From Algoriphagus algorifonticola (lineage in GTDB: Bacteria > Bacteroidota > Bacteroidia > Cytophagales > Cyclobacteriaceae): a stretch of DNA of 46,191 nucleotides. Where the stretch lies: assembly GCF_007655305.1 (NCBI RefSeq), contig NZ_VLOG01000019.1, positions 1 through 46,191 of the forward strand, written 5' to 3'. The notes beneath the pieces are model-generated. The model made no database searches. It was not told the DNA's origin and worked only from the letters and a program-made list of their open reading frames with translations. The position numbers and the translations under genes were made by a program. This document shows positions 29,654 to 39,117 of this stretch, one piece after another (positions within the stretch are counted from its first letter, which is position 1; the number at the start of each line of letters is the position of its first letter).

Positions 29654-31924
29654 ATGGTTTTCAAGAGGCGAAATATTTATGCTTTAATTCTTATAGTTCC
29701 ATTTTTCTGGTCGTGTGAACCTAACAGTACAGAATATGACTCGCTGGAATCCATAGACCAAGTCAGCTATAATTTCCATATTAGACCCATATTATCTGAT
29801 AAGTGCTTTACTTGCCATGGTCCTGACGCTAATAAAAGAGAAGCTGATCTTAGATTAGACTTGGAAAGTTCTGCATTTCAAGCCTTGAAAGAAAATCCCG
29901 GGAAATTTGCTTTGGTCTCAGGAAAACCTGAAGAATCGGAAGTGTATCATAGAATCAGTTCCCTAGATCCTTCGGAAATGATGCCTCCTCCTGAATCCAA
30001 CCTACAGCTGAGCGAAAGAGAAATTGCACTGATTAAAAAATGGATAAAACAAGGCGCAAAATACGAACCTCATTGGGCTTTTGTAAGAGCAGAAAAGAGC
30101 AAACTCCCTCCAAAAACCGAATGGACCAAGAATGAAATAGATCAATTCATCCTTCAAAAGATGAAGGAAAAGGGTTTAAAGCCTAATCCAAAAGCAGAAT
30201 ACTATGAATTGATCAAGCGTGTGAGTCTGGATTTGACTGGACTTCCCCCTAGCCCAGCGATTCTACAGCAATTTTCTGACCTGGACGAGTCTAGCAATTA
30301 TGAAAACCTGATAGACAATCTATTGGAAGAAAAGTCTTTTGGAGAAAAACTGGCAATTCTATGGATGGATATTTCCAGATATGCAGATAGTTACGGGTAC
30401 CAGGATGACAATATTCGCACCCAGTGGCCATACAGGGATTGGGTGATCCATGCATTAAATTCCAATCTTCCCTATGATCAATTCATCACCTGGCAGATTG
30501 CAGGAGATTTATTGCCCAACCCAACCAAGGAGCAGATTTTAGCTACCGCTTTCAATAGAAACCATAAATACACTGAAGAAGGCGGTGTCATTGATGAAGA
30601 ATATAGAGTAGAATATGTGCTGGATAAGACCAATACCTTTAGCAAAGGAATATTGGGCATTACTATGGAATGTGCTCAGTGCCACGATCATAAATATGAT
30701 CCATTCTCTCAGAAAGAATATTATGAATTTTTCGCCTTTTTCAATAATAGCCCGGAAAAAGGCTACGAGGGAGATGTGAGTATTTCAAAGCCCGCTAAAA
30801 CTCCCATTCTTTGGATAGAACGGGAAGACTTGGGCGGAATTTTAGACTTCATCAATTATCCGGACACAAGCAAATTATCTGTTTCTGTCATGGGTGAGTT
30901 AGAAGGTGAGAAAGCCAGAACAACCTACATTTTGGATAGAGGAGTGTATGATGCTCCCACTAGTCCGGTGAAACCTTCTACGCCAGCTTCAATCCTTGAA
31001 TTCTCTACTAATCTTCCCCAAAACAGACTGGGCTTAGCCCAATGGGCTACCAATAGAGATAATCCATTGACAGCCCGAGTTTTTGTTAATCTTATTTGGC
31101 AGGAAATATTCGGAACTGGAATAGTCAAATCAGCGGGAGATTTTGGAATGCAGGGAGACCTTCCCTCCCACCCGGAATTACTGGATTGGCTCGCTGTAGA
31201 TTTCATGGAAAATGGCTGGGATATCAAGCGTTTAATGAAACAGATTGTCAGCTCTGCTACCTATCAGCAATCCGCCAAAATCACTAATCAACACCTGAAT
31301 AAAGATCCTGAAAACATTCAAGATCTGGTTCTGGCCAGTAGTGGGTTATTGGTTAATCAGGTGGGTGGACCTAGCGTTAAACCCTATCAGCCAGAAGGCA
31401 CCTGGGAAGCTGCATCTTCAGGTCGTGGAGTTTTGGCCACCTACGTTCAGGATCATGGAAAAAGCCTTTATCGACGAGGACTTTACAATTTCATCAAACT
31501 CACTGTTCCTCCACCCAAAGCCATCATATTTGATTCAAGTAATAGAGATAGATGCGAGGTAGGAAGAGGGAGAACCAATACTCCGTTGCAAGCTTTGGTC
31601 ATGCTTAATGATCCTTTAATTCTCGAAGCTTCTAGAGTATTAGCTTCCAGATTAATGACTCAGGAAACTGAATCCAAAACTGCAATAGAAGAGGCATTTC
31701 TAAGAATTCTATGCCGGCCAATGAGCTCAAAAGAATCGAGGCTTTTGCTGAGTTATTATGATGATCAGCTAGAAAGGTTTCAGTCCAATCCAAGCCAGAT
31801 AAAAGAAAGCTTAGAGGTAGGAGAATATCCTCTGGAAGAAAAACATATCAATGCCGAGACTGCTGCTTTGATGCAGGTAATTGTGAGCCTCTACAATCTG
31901 GAAGAAACAATAACCAAAATCTAA
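29654..31924 (+). CDS. PSD1/DUF1549-DUF1553 cytochrome-like lipoprotein
   Basis: The 756-residue exported protein has a lipoprotein signal (FFWSC, lipidated C21). A planctomycete-cytochrome-type domain follows, with CFTCH (C51, C54, H55) and a MPPP-type methionine region. DUF1549 comes next, containing KRVSLDLTGLPPSP, MDISRYADSYGYQDD and a second CAQCH (C340) in a KYDPFSQKEYYEFFAFFNN-type segment. DUF1553 at the C-terminus has RVFVNLIWQEIFGTGIV and RGRTNTPLQALVMLNDP. These families are common in Planctomycetes and Bacteroidota; their biochemical role is unsettled. The next gene starts one base after the stop, so it is translated in a coupled way. Heme attachment at CFTCH is plausible but unproven. 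Confidence 0.9.
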   Translation: MVFKRRNIYALILIVPFFWSCEPNSTEYDSLESIDQVSYNFHIRPILSDKCFTCHGPDANKREADLRLDLESSAFQALKENPGKFALVSGKPEESEVYHRISSLDPSEMMPPPESNLQLSEREIALIKKWIKQGAKYEPHWAFVRAEKSKLPPKTEWTKNEIDQFILQKMKEKGLKPNPKAEYYELIKRVSLDLTGLPPSPAILQQFSDLDESSNYENLIDNLLEEKSFGEKLAILWMDISRYADSYGYQDDNIRTQWPYRDWVIHALNSNLPYDQFITWQIAGDLLPNPTKEQILATAFNRNHKYTEEGGVIDEEYRVEYVLDKTNTFSKGILGITMECAQCHDHKYDPFSQKEYYEFFAFFNNSPEKGYEGDVSISKPAKTPILWIEREDLGGILDFINYPDTSKLSVSVMGELEGEKARTTYILDRGVYDAPTSPVKPSTPASILEFSTNLPQNRLGLAQWATNRDNPLTARVFVNLIWQEIFGTGIVKSAGDFGMQGDLPSHPELLDWLAVDFMENGWDIKRLMKQIVSSATYQQSAKITNQHLNKDPENIQDLVLASSGLLVNQVGGPSVKPYQPEGTWEAASSGRGVLATYVQDHGKSLYRRGLYNFIKLTVPPPKAIIFDSSNRDRCEVGRGRTNTPLQALVMLNDPLILEASRVLASRLMTQETESKTAIEEAFLRILCRPMSSKESRLLLSYYDDQLERFQSNPSQIKESLEVGEYPLEEKHINAETAALMQVIVSLYNLEETITKI

Positions 31925-31925
31925 C

Positions 31926-33380
31926 ATGGAAAAAGAAATCTTAGAACAGGGATTAAATCTCAATAGAAGAAAATTTCTTTCCAGATTAAGTCTTGGACTT
32001 GGGAGTGCAGCTTTGGGTTCTTTGTTGGTTCCTGATCTTTTTTCCGGCAGAAGCGAGTCCGAGGATGCACTTATGGCAGCTCTTCCTCACTTTGCACCTA
32101 AAGCAAAGCGGGTCATCTATCTTTTTCAAAATGGTGCCCCATCCCAATTAGAATCTTTCGATTACAAGCCTCTTCTGCAAAAAAACTATGGACAGGATCT
32201 CCCAGAGTCCATTCGCATGGGGCAGAGATTGACGGGAATGACCGCAGGACAGGAAAAATTCCCTTTGGTGGGATCCTATTTTGATTTTCAACAATACGGG
32301 GAAAGCAGAGCATGGATTTCGTCTATTTTTCCTCATACAGCCAGCATAGTGGATGATATATGCATAGTTAAGTCTATGCATACAGAGGCAATCAATCATG
32401 ATCCTGCCTTGACATTTTTCCAAACTGGTGCTCAAGTTGGTAATCGTCCTAGTATGGGCTCTTGGTTAAGTTATGGCCTGGGAAGTGAGAATAGCAACTT
32501 ACCGGCATTTTGTGTACTACTAAGCAGAGGAAAAGGAAATGGACAGGGAGTTTATTCTAAGCTTTGGAGCAATGGATTTTTAGATGCAACTCATCAGGGT
32601 GTACAATTTTCAAATTCCGAAGACCCGGTCTTATATCTGAAAGACCCTAAATCCATGAGCCGGGATGAGCGCAGAAAAATGCTGGATCAGATTGCTGCAA
32701 TGAATGATTTGAGTTTCCGCGAGTTTAATGATCCTGCCATCACTGCAAAGGTTCAGCAATATGAAATGGCCTATAGAATGCAGACTGCTGTTCCTGAAAT
32801 CACAGACGTATCTAAAGAACCCGACTCGATAATCAAATTATACGGACCAGACTGTTTGGTTCCAGGAACATATGCTGCCAATTGTCTTTTGGCCAGAAAA
32901 CTTTCCGAGAGCGGAGTTCGATTTGTTCAATTATACCATCAGGGTTGGGATCAACACGATAACTTACCCAATCAAATGGCTATGCAAGCCAAAGATGTGG
33001 ATCAAGCTTCTGCGGCTTTGATCACAGACTTGAAGCAAAGAGGTTTATTAGACGAAACTTTGGTGATATGGGGTGGAGAGTTTGGCCGAACCAATTATTG
33101 TCAAGGCAAAATCCAAGTGGAAAACTACGGGAGAGATCATCATCCTAGGGCTTTCTCCATTTGGATGGCAGGAGGAGGAGTAAAATCCGGAATGGTGTAT
33201 GGTGAAACAGATGATTTCGGTTACAACATCGCTGAAAACCCAGTACATGTCCATGATTTTCAAGCCACTGTTTTACACCTTTTGGGCATAGATCATGAGA
33301 AGTTGACATACAAACATCTAGGCAGAAGATATAGACTGACTGACGTATCCGGCAAAGTAGTGAAAGATCTGATCGCTTAA
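31926..33380 (+). CDS. DUF1501 protein, Tat-exported
   Basis: The 484-residue protein belongs to the DUF1501 family, which has an alkaline-phosphatase/sulfatase-like fold. The N-terminus is a twin-arginine signal (NRRKFLSRLSLGLGSAALG, R14-R15), so export would be in folded form. Family features seen are YLFQNGAPSQLESFDYKP, GQRLTGMT, SMHTEAINHDPALTFFQTG, GWDQHDNL, WGGEFGRTNY and GRDHHPRAFSIWMAGGG. The last motifs carry the metal-type Asp/His residues. It sits between the PSD1 gene (one base) and the next gene (three bases), the usual PSD1-DUF1501 pairing. No substrate is known. Confidence 0.92.
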   Translation: MEKEILEQGLNLNRRKFLSRLSLGLGSAALGSLLVPDLFSGRSESEDALMAALPHFAPKAKRVIYLFQNGAPSQLESFDYKPLLQKNYGQDLPESIRMGQRLTGMTAGQEKFPLVGSYFDFQQYGESRAWISSIFPHTASIVDDICIVKSMHTEAINHDPALTFFQTGAQVGNRPSMGSWLSYGLGSENSNLPAFCVLLSRGKGNGQGVYSKLWSNGFLDATHQGVQFSNSEDPVLYLKDPKSMSRDERRKMLDQIAAMNDLSFREFNDPAITAKVQQYEMAYRMQTAVPEITDVSKEPDSIIKLYGPDCLVPGTYAANCLLARKLSESGVRFVQLYHQGWDQHDNLPNQMAMQAKDVDQASAALITDLKQRGLLDETLVIWGGEFGRTNYCQGKIQVENYGRDHHPRAFSIWMAGGGVKSGMVYGETDDFGYNIAENPVHVHDFQATVLHLLGIDHEKLTYKHLGRRYRLTDVSGKVVKDLIA

Positions 33381-33383
33381 TTT

Positions 33384-35510
33384 ATGAGAGAAAAATCAAC
33401 GCTCCGTAACCTGCTTGAAAATTGTCTTTTTGTTTGGCTAGGGCTCAGTATTGTACTCAGTCTTGCTCCAGAAAGCACGGAGTTTCCGTCCTTCTTTCAA
33501 GTTGTAGGCAGATCCCATCCCCTACTCTTGCATTTTCCTATAGTCCTACTCCTTGCAGGCATCATATTTTTCTTGGTACCCAGTCTTCGCAACAACAATG
33601 AGGTCAAAAATATCGGTGAGCTGATCTTTCTTGCAGGAGCTAATTTTGCAGGAATTACCGTAATCGCAGGTTTAATTTTGGCAAAAGAAGACTACGAGGG
33701 AGAGGCTCTAAATTGGCATCAATGGGCTGGATTTCTGGTATTCGCTTTTTCTATTTTCATCTATTTTTTCAGAAATATCAGCTCCAAAACCATAGGCTTT
33801 TCTGCCATAATTTTAGCCTTAGGAGTTATTTTAACAGGGCATTGGGGAGCTAATCTTACGCATGGGGAAGACTTTTTATTAGCCCCATTAAACACAGAAA
33901 AAAGTCAAGTTCCTACCTTGGCGGAAGCAGAGGTGTTCAGTGATATTGTTCAGCCTATTTTAGAGGCTAAATGTGTGTCTTGCCATAGAGAGGGCAAAAT
34001 TAAAGGCGAATTAAGGCTGGATCATTTAGAAGGAATTCAAAAGGGAGGTAAAACAGGGCCTTTCGCATTGGCCGGAGATTTGGAAAACTCCATGATGGTT
34101 CAGCGCATTAGCCTCCCGATAGATGCAAAGGAACATATGCCTCCTAAAAACAAGGCTCAACTCTCTGAAGAAGAATTGAGTATTTTAAAGGAATGGGTGG
34201 CGAATGGGGCGAAATTTGACCAGAAAATGGAAGAGTTGGAAAAGGAAAGTAAATTATATCAATTTGCAAGCTTGCGTTTTCAGCCAGAAACCTCCTATCA
34301 GTTTGAGGCTGCTTCACCTGAAACTGTAGAGGAACTCAACAGTTTTTATAGAACGGTCAAGCCACTTTTCCCTGAATCACCCGCTTTGGCTGTTTCTTAT
34401 TTTGGGATAGCTGCTTTTAACCCTTCCTCCCTCAAAGATTTGAAGAAGGTAAAAACACAAGTGGTAGAACTAAGTCTCAACAAAATGCCATTGGAAAATC
34501 TGGATTTAAGCTTTTTGGAAGATTTCAACAACTTGGAAAAGCTTTCACTGAATTTTTCCGGCCTATCCACACAACAAATCGCCCAACTGGAAAAATTATC
34601 ATCCCTTCAAGAATTAGCGCTTTCAGGAAATAACCTACAGCGGGAAAGTGTCAAAATTCTGTCTCAAATGAATCATTTGAAAAAGCTTTTTTTGTGGCAA
34701 ACGGGGCTTTCGGATTCTCAAAAAAATGAGTTGAAAAAAAACCTTCCAACCACAAGAATTGATTTTGGATTTGACGGGAAAGGGATAATTTATGAATTAA
34801 ATCCTCCTAAAATTTCACAAGCAAAAACACTTTTTAAAGACAGTTTGGAATTAGTGCTCAGTCATCCGATTCCATTGGCTGAGATTAGATACACTTTAGA
34901 CGGGACTGAGCCTGACAGCCTCAATAGCCCCATCTATTCGGGACCTATTTGGGTCGATCAATCCGGAAAAATACTAACCAAAGTCTTTGCTCCTGAATGG
35001 AAAAGTTCACCAGCCGTATCCTCAGTATATATGAAGTCAGGCCTGAGTCCTTCTGATTCAAAACTTCTAAATGCTCCAAATCCAAGATATCAAGCTCAGG
35101 GAGCCAGTACCCTTTTTGATCAAATCAAGGGAAAAAACAATCATACTTCCGGGGAATGGCTGGGCTACAGTGAACAAGCCTTTGAGGCTGAGTTTGAGAT
35201 CCCTGAAAATCAGCGGGTAGAAAGTTTGGGTTTGAGCTTATTATATCATGAAAGTGCCTATATCTTCCCTCCTACGCAGGTGGAAATATTTAGTTGGGAA
35301 GATGGCAGATGGAAAAGTATCCTTCGGGATCAACCCAAACAGTCTGAAAAAATTGGTGAAATCAGATCAGAACTTCTTCAATACCAAATTCAAGGCAAAA
35401 GCCCTCAAAAAATAAAAGTCAAGCTCAATCCAATTTCCTCACTCCCTAACTGGCATCCCGGAGCCGGAGCGAAAGGATGGGTATTTATAGACGAGATTTT
35501 ATTGAATTGA
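33384..35510 (+). CDS. Membrane protein with cytochrome-c-like, LRR-like and CHB_HEX_C-like regions
   Basis: The 708-residue product starts with four to five membrane helices (about 15-165). Histidines are seen in GRSHPLLLHFPIV, LNWHQWAG and TGHWGANLTHGEDF, a DUF2231-like pattern. A planctomycete-type cytochrome domain follows, with CVSCH (C197, C200, H201) and EHMPPKNKAQLSEEE. Residues about 340-460 show leucine-rich repeats (NLEKLSLNFSGLS, LQELALSGNNLQ). Residues about 475-550 look like a chitobiase C-terminal-type domain (IRYTLDGTEPDSLNSPIYSG). The last ~140 residues may form a discoidin-like beta domain. It is third in the PSD1-DUF1501 operon and could anchor the complex in the inner membrane. 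The function is inferred only. Confidence 0.85.
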   Translation: MREKSTLRNLLENCLFVWLGLSIVLSLAPESTEFPSFFQVVGRSHPLLLHFPIVLLLAGIIFFLVPSLRNNNEVKNIGELIFLAGANFAGITVIAGLILAKEDYEGEALNWHQWAGFLVFAFSIFIYFFRNISSKTIGFSAIILALGVILTGHWGANLTHGEDFLLAPLNTEKSQVPTLAEAEVFSDIVQPILEAKCVSCHREGKIKGELRLDHLEGIQKGGKTGPFALAGDLENSMMVQRISLPIDAKEHMPPKNKAQLSEEELSILKEWVANGAKFDQKMEELEKESKLYQFASLRFQPETSYQFEAASPETVEELNSFYRTVKPLFPESPALAVSYFGIAAFNPSSLKDLKKVKTQVVELSLNKMPLENLDLSFLEDFNNLEKLSLNFSGLSTQQIAQLEKLSSLQELALSGNNLQRESVKILSQMNHLKKLFLWQTGLSDSQKNELKKNLPTTRIDFGFDGKGIIYELNPPKISQAKTLFKDSLELVLSHPIPLAEIRYTLDGTEPDSLNSPIYSGPIWVDQSGKILTKVFAPEWKSSPAVSSVYMKSGLSPSDSKLLNAPNPRYQAQGASTLFDQIKGKNNHTSGEWLGYSEQAFEAEFEIPENQRVESLGLSLLYHESAYIFPPTQVEIFSWEDGRWKSILRDQPKQSEKIGEIRSELLQYQIQGKSPQKIKVKLNPISSLPNWHPGAGAKGWVFIDEILLN

Positions 35511-35542
35511 AAGGTTTAAATTTCAATCAATCATCTACTGAA

Positions 35543-36721
35543 TTAATCCCCTAGACCTTCCAATTTTAATTTATAGTAAACGACTTGATCCTTTTCCTCT
35601 TCAAAATAATCCTGATTTTTCAGCCCCAAAATCTCGTTTTCATCAGTGACAATATTGGTATAAATCAGCCCCTTTGGAAGTGAAATCTCGTTTTCTAAAA
35701 GAGTTAAATTTTGATCAAAAACTGCTAAATAGTGCTGTCTCTTTTGCAGGAGTTGGAATTGCCTTTTTACACGATCTTGATCCAAAGTCTGCATAAACTC
35801 TTCCGGCAACCCTTTTTCATAAATCACATACATATATTTTTCACCATGCAAAACTTGGTTTATTCTTCCTGAAAAATTAAACTCTACAAGATCCCAAAAA
35901 TCATCTTGTTTCTCGAAAGGAACTCCAATTAGAGGAACTGCATCGTTTACCTGAAGAGAAACTTCTTTCACAAAATCTATCTCACCGGCATTTTCCTGGT
36001 AATGGTAAAAATTCATTTCTCCTCTGAGAAAAAGAAACCAATCCTTTTCCTTCCTCAACACTGCGGGAAAAGTCCATCCATAAAAATTTCCATCCTGATA
36101 AGAAGACCCTGGTGGAAAAGGCATAGTCTCACGATTTTCAAGGCTGATGGTATCCATGATTTCCAAAATGGGCGCATGATAAACCGATTCAAAAATACCT
36201 TTTAGATCTTCATCCCAATCAATCTCTTGAGAATCTCCTTTTTCAGGTCTGATAAAGGCAATCTCCCTTCCCATGTCGAAAAATGGCTGTCCAGCAATTC
36301 CATTCAGGTAAAAAGCAAAATAGGGAAAGCGGAGATTCCAGATTTTCTTGCCCCTTTGATCGAGCTTGACCAGCCCTTTCCCAAATTCAAGGATTCGGAT
36401 TTGGCCATCAGTCATCCCTATCGCATTGATCATGGAAACTGAATTTGGTCCATCCCGAGGCACCTCAAATTGCTCTAAAACAACTCCATTTTTATCCAAT
36501 ATGACCAATTCTTGATTCCCATTTCCATAGGCTAAAAATTGTTCACTACTAGCATCATAATTAATCAACCAAAGATTGCCCAAGTAATCTATTTCCAGAG
36601 AATCAACCACTACCACTTCAAAATTCGCCCCTTCAGAGATAGTTGATTCTTTAGCATTATTGCAGGATGATAGGAGAGTTATGAGAAACCCTATGATTAG
36701 AAAGTTGGCTATTGGTTTCAT
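35543..36721 (-). CDS. 6-bladed beta-propeller-type lipoprotein
   Basis: A 392-residue lipoprotein with a signal MKPIANFLIIGFLITLLSSC, lipidated at C20. The frame is open upstream to 36865, but the added 48 residues would bury the signal, so I chose the ATG at 36721. The body resembles the Bacteroidota 6-bladed beta-propeller lipoproteins: an opening of the type VVVDSLEIDYLGNLWLIN, then repeated NGVVLEQFEVPRDGPNS, IRILEFGKGLVKLDQRGK and YLAVFDQNLTLLENEISLP blades. It is exported and outer-membrane or periplasm facing. Function unknown. It stands alone, convergent with the PSD1 operon. Confidence 0.8.
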   Translation of the reverse strand: MKPIANFLIIGFLITLLSSCNNAKESTISEGANFEVVVVDSLEIDYLGNLWLINYDASSEQFLAYGNGNQELVILDKNGVVLEQFEVPRDGPNSVSMINAIGMTDGQIRILEFGKGLVKLDQRGKKIWNLRFPYFAFYLNGIAGQPFFDMGREIAFIRPEKGDSQEIDWDEDLKGIFESVYHAPILEIMDTISLENRETMPFPPGSSYQDGNFYGWTFPAVLRKEKDWFLFLRGEMNFYHYQENAGEIDFVKEVSLQVNDAVPLIGVPFEKQDDFWDLVEFNFSGRINQVLHGEKYMYVIYEKGLPEEFMQTLDQDRVKRQFQLLQKRQHYLAVFDQNLTLLENEISLPKGLIYTNIVTDENEILGLKNQDYFEEEKDQVVYYKLKLEGLGD

Positions 36722-37072
36722 AAAAAGTCCAAAATAATTCTTGAAAGATGATTGGAGTTTAAGCAATTGAAATGATAAAGTTTTTTGTCTAAAATATTCT
36801 TCAGGATCGGTTTCTGACATTTTAGTCTTCCGTCCCAAAAAGCAAGGGTAATTTGAAAGCCCCATTCTTTCCAGATAAACTTATTATATGTATCCGCTTT
36901 ACTCCAAGTAGAGAAGGAAAATACGGCTTTTTATAAGCCTAAAGAATCAGAATCCGGATGCTTCGTCTGCCGTGGCAGGGTCTTCGGTCGCCAGTACTGA
37001 GCGAATTCGAAATATCCAATCGATCAAGCAAAGAAAATATGGCAAAGGTATAGTTGATAATGATCAGATTTT
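36722..37072. other. Gap between FNT gene and propeller lipoprotein
   Basis: This stretch holds the upstream region of the propeller gene and the downstream region of the formate/nitrite-type gene. The minus-strand frame of the propeller gene stays open to 36865 without a likely start. A dispersed repeat copy lies at 36960-36982. I see no clear terminator or promoter. Confidence 0.5.
36960..36982. repeat. Dispersed intergenic repeat, copy B
   Basis: In reverse complement this reads GACCCTGCCACGGCAGAC then GAAGC, closely matching 19390-19413. Its core CTGCC-GT-GGCAG is a perfect five-base inverted repeat. Confidence 0.5.
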
Positions 37073-37948
37073 TTATTTCCCGATATTAAACACAAAGGCT
37101 CTGTATTTAAGCAAGGCTACGAAAATTGCTCCACCGAATGCATTCCCGACCAAAGCTGTAGATTGAAAAGAGAGATAATCCATCAGGTGGATTTGTTCCG
37201 AACTAATCATCCCTGTAAATACTTCAATATTTCCGATAATGCTGTGATGCAAACTTGCAAAAGACAATACGGAGGTGATCAAGAAAATGATTACTATCTG
37301 ACTGACAGTATCTCTCACCGAAGCTAATAACCAGGATAACAATCCCATTAGCCAACCTGCAACCATAGCACTGACAAAGATCACATGGATTTCTGCCTTT
37401 AATACATGGAGGGCAATAGTTTCAATTACATGCAAATCAAATATCTCTAACCTGGGCCCTAACCAAACCAGCAGCAGTCCAATAAAATATCCCCCAACCA
37501 GGTTACCGCTGATTACCAAACCCCACAATTTTAGCATACTCAGCGGGGTTCTTTTTTTATTTAAAACTGGAAGGGTAAGCAAGGCTGTTTGCTCAGTAAA
37601 TAAGATGGACTGACCCAGTACTACCAAAATAAATCCCATCGGATAGACCAAGGCGATCATTTTAAAAATGGAATCTTCAGCCATTTTACCCTCAAGAAAA
37701 TAAAAAAGTGTAGCTAGAAGTAAATAGCTAAAGCCAATCTCCATTCCAGCGGTCAAAGAGCTGAGTAAAATACTACTGGAATTCTTATCGTAGGTTTTAA
37801 GGGCATCGGTAATCTGGTCACGCAATACCTCTCCGTGAGTCTTGGTCCCATCTTTTTTTTCTTCAGCAGAATTATGAATTTCCTTATCTATTTCTCTTTG
37901 ACGCTCCTTTTCCTGCTGTTCAGGACTTTTCTCCTTTTTCCAGATCAT
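37073..37948 (-). CDS. Formate/nitrite transporter family protein, YfdC-like
   Basis: The 291-residue inner-membrane protein matches the formate/nitrite transporter (FNT) family of pentameric anion channels. A highly charged cytoplasmic N-terminus (about 1-55, EKSPEQQEKERQREIDKE) precedes six hydrophobic helices, with FTEQTALLTLPVL, GNLVGGYFIGLLLVW and FASLHHSIIGNIEVF as family signatures; the last carries the central pore-type His residues. The long charged N-terminus is YfdC-like rather than FocA-like. The substrate is uncertain. The CotH-like gene lies 43 bases upstream in the same direction. Confidence 0.88.
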   Translation of the reverse strand: MIWKKEKSPEQQEKERQREIDKEIHNSAEEKKDGTKTHGEVLRDQITDALKTYDKNSSSILLSSLTAGMEIGFSYLLLATLFYFLEGKMAEDSIFKMIALVYPMGFILVVLGQSILFTEQTALLTLPVLNKKRTPLSMLKLWGLVISGNLVGGYFIGLLLVWLGPRLEIFDLHVIETIALHVLKAEIHVIFVSAMVAGWLMGLLSWLLASVRDTVSQIVIIFLITSVLSFASLHHSIIGNIEVFTGMISSEQIHLMDYLSFQSTALVGNAFGGAIFVALLKYRAFVFNIGK

Positions 37949-37991
37949 AAAGAATTATTTATTCAATAAAGATAAGCTTTAAGCTAAAAGT

Positions 37992-39008
37992 TTAATAGCT
38001 TCTACATGCGTTGACTACGAACTTTTCAAAAGACCGATCATTGTTTAGGATTTCAAAAAAATCTCTCAGAAATCTGTCAATTTCTTTTTTCTCTCCTGTA
38101 CTTAACCAATCACTATATCGATTAACTACAGAGTAGATACTTTGTTCTTTGGCAATAAATTCATTTCGAATCGTTTGGGTGATTGCCTCATCTCTACAAA
38201 ATCCACGATATAATCTATCTGTCACCTTTTCAATATTGACGAGATTACTCACTTGTGCATAAGGAGGATTCACAAGACCAGTCATATCAAAATCATATGC
38301 CAAGGGCACCACTGTGCGTTCGTCCAATTGCATGACTTTTTGATTATGCTTATACAATCCTGAAAAGTCGGTGTTCCCAATCATCAATTGAAACAAATCA
38401 TGCCTCAAAGCCGCTGAATCTTCCAATAAAGTCCCCAAGATCTTTTTATCATCTACAATTTTTGCATTAAAACGATCAGCCACATCATCATCATCTTCAA
38501 TCAAGAAGCCTATTAGTTCCTGTTCGCCTTTTTTATCATCCTCATTTTCGAAATAGAGTCTGACCATTCGGGTGGAAAAAGTATACTCGCTAACTTCATC
38601 AAAAAGCTTGTAACATATCAATTCCTTGATCACATAGGAATCCGCATTGCTCGCCCGATTACAAGGCATGACAAGTTTTAGACTTTTATTGTTTTCAAAT
38701 GGAGTTCCTTTTCGCTGCTTCTTTTTAACCTTCAAACGCATAGGTGGATAATAGCAGTTATTGAGCCTGAAATTCCCCCTAGTCCTCATTTCAACTTCCA
38801 ATTCCTCCCATTCACCTGCTTCATTTTTATACCAAATCACTTGATCTACATAGGTAGAATCATTGGTGTTTTTCTTCATATCCTTGATGGAAAATTTCAT
38901 CTTCAATTCCAAGGTTTCCTGATTGGTAAATAAGTCTCCCTGAGCTAAAAGTGGAACTGAAAAAAAGAAAAATAAACAAAGCTGAATGAGTGCAAATCTG
39001 AGTTTCAT
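37992..39008 (-). CDS. Secreted CotH-like protein
   Basis: A 338-residue exported protein (signal peptide ending PLLAQG, about residue 24). The body resembles atypical protein kinases of the CotH group, but weakly. RTRGNF (75-80) recalls the RGN-type loop. IGNTDFSGLYKHN (N212, D214) recalls the catalytic-loop NxD. AYDFDMTG (DFD at 239-241) recalls the metal-binding block. It also has a conserved Cys-rich strand, NNCYYPPMRLKVKKK. Direct kinase activity is not shown, and the family in Bacteroidota is uncharacterised. It lies just upstream of the FNT gene and downstream of the globin gene, all on the minus strand. Confidence 0.72.
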   Translation of the reverse strand: MKLRFALIQLCLFFFFSVPLLAQGDLFTNQETLELKMKFSIKDMKKNTNDSTYVDQVIWYKNEAGEWEELEVEMRTRGNFRLNNCYYPPMRLKVKKKQRKGTPFENNKSLKLVMPCNRASNADSYVIKELICYKLFDEVSEYTFSTRMVRLYFENEDDKKGEQELIGFLIEDDDDVADRFNAKIVDDKKILGTLLEDSAALRHDLFQLMIGNTDFSGLYKHNQKVMQLDERTVVPLAYDFDMTGLVNPPYAQVSNLVNIEKVTDRLYRGFCRDEAITQTIRNEFIAKEQSIYSVVNRYSDWLSTGEKKEIDRFLRDFFEILNNDRSFEKFVVNACRSY

Positions 39009-39117
39009 AAGTCATTGATTAGGTAAAAATATTCAAGATTCAGCCCATTGAGTCAGGCATTAAAAAATCCTGAAATAGTCCAATCAAGCTAATAAAAAAG
39101 GCCAGATATTCAAAGGA

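Noticed and set aside
36722..36865. 48-residue upstream extension of the propeller lipoprotein
   Set aside because: It would place the lipoprotein signal in the interior; the ATG at 36721 gives a standard lipobox.
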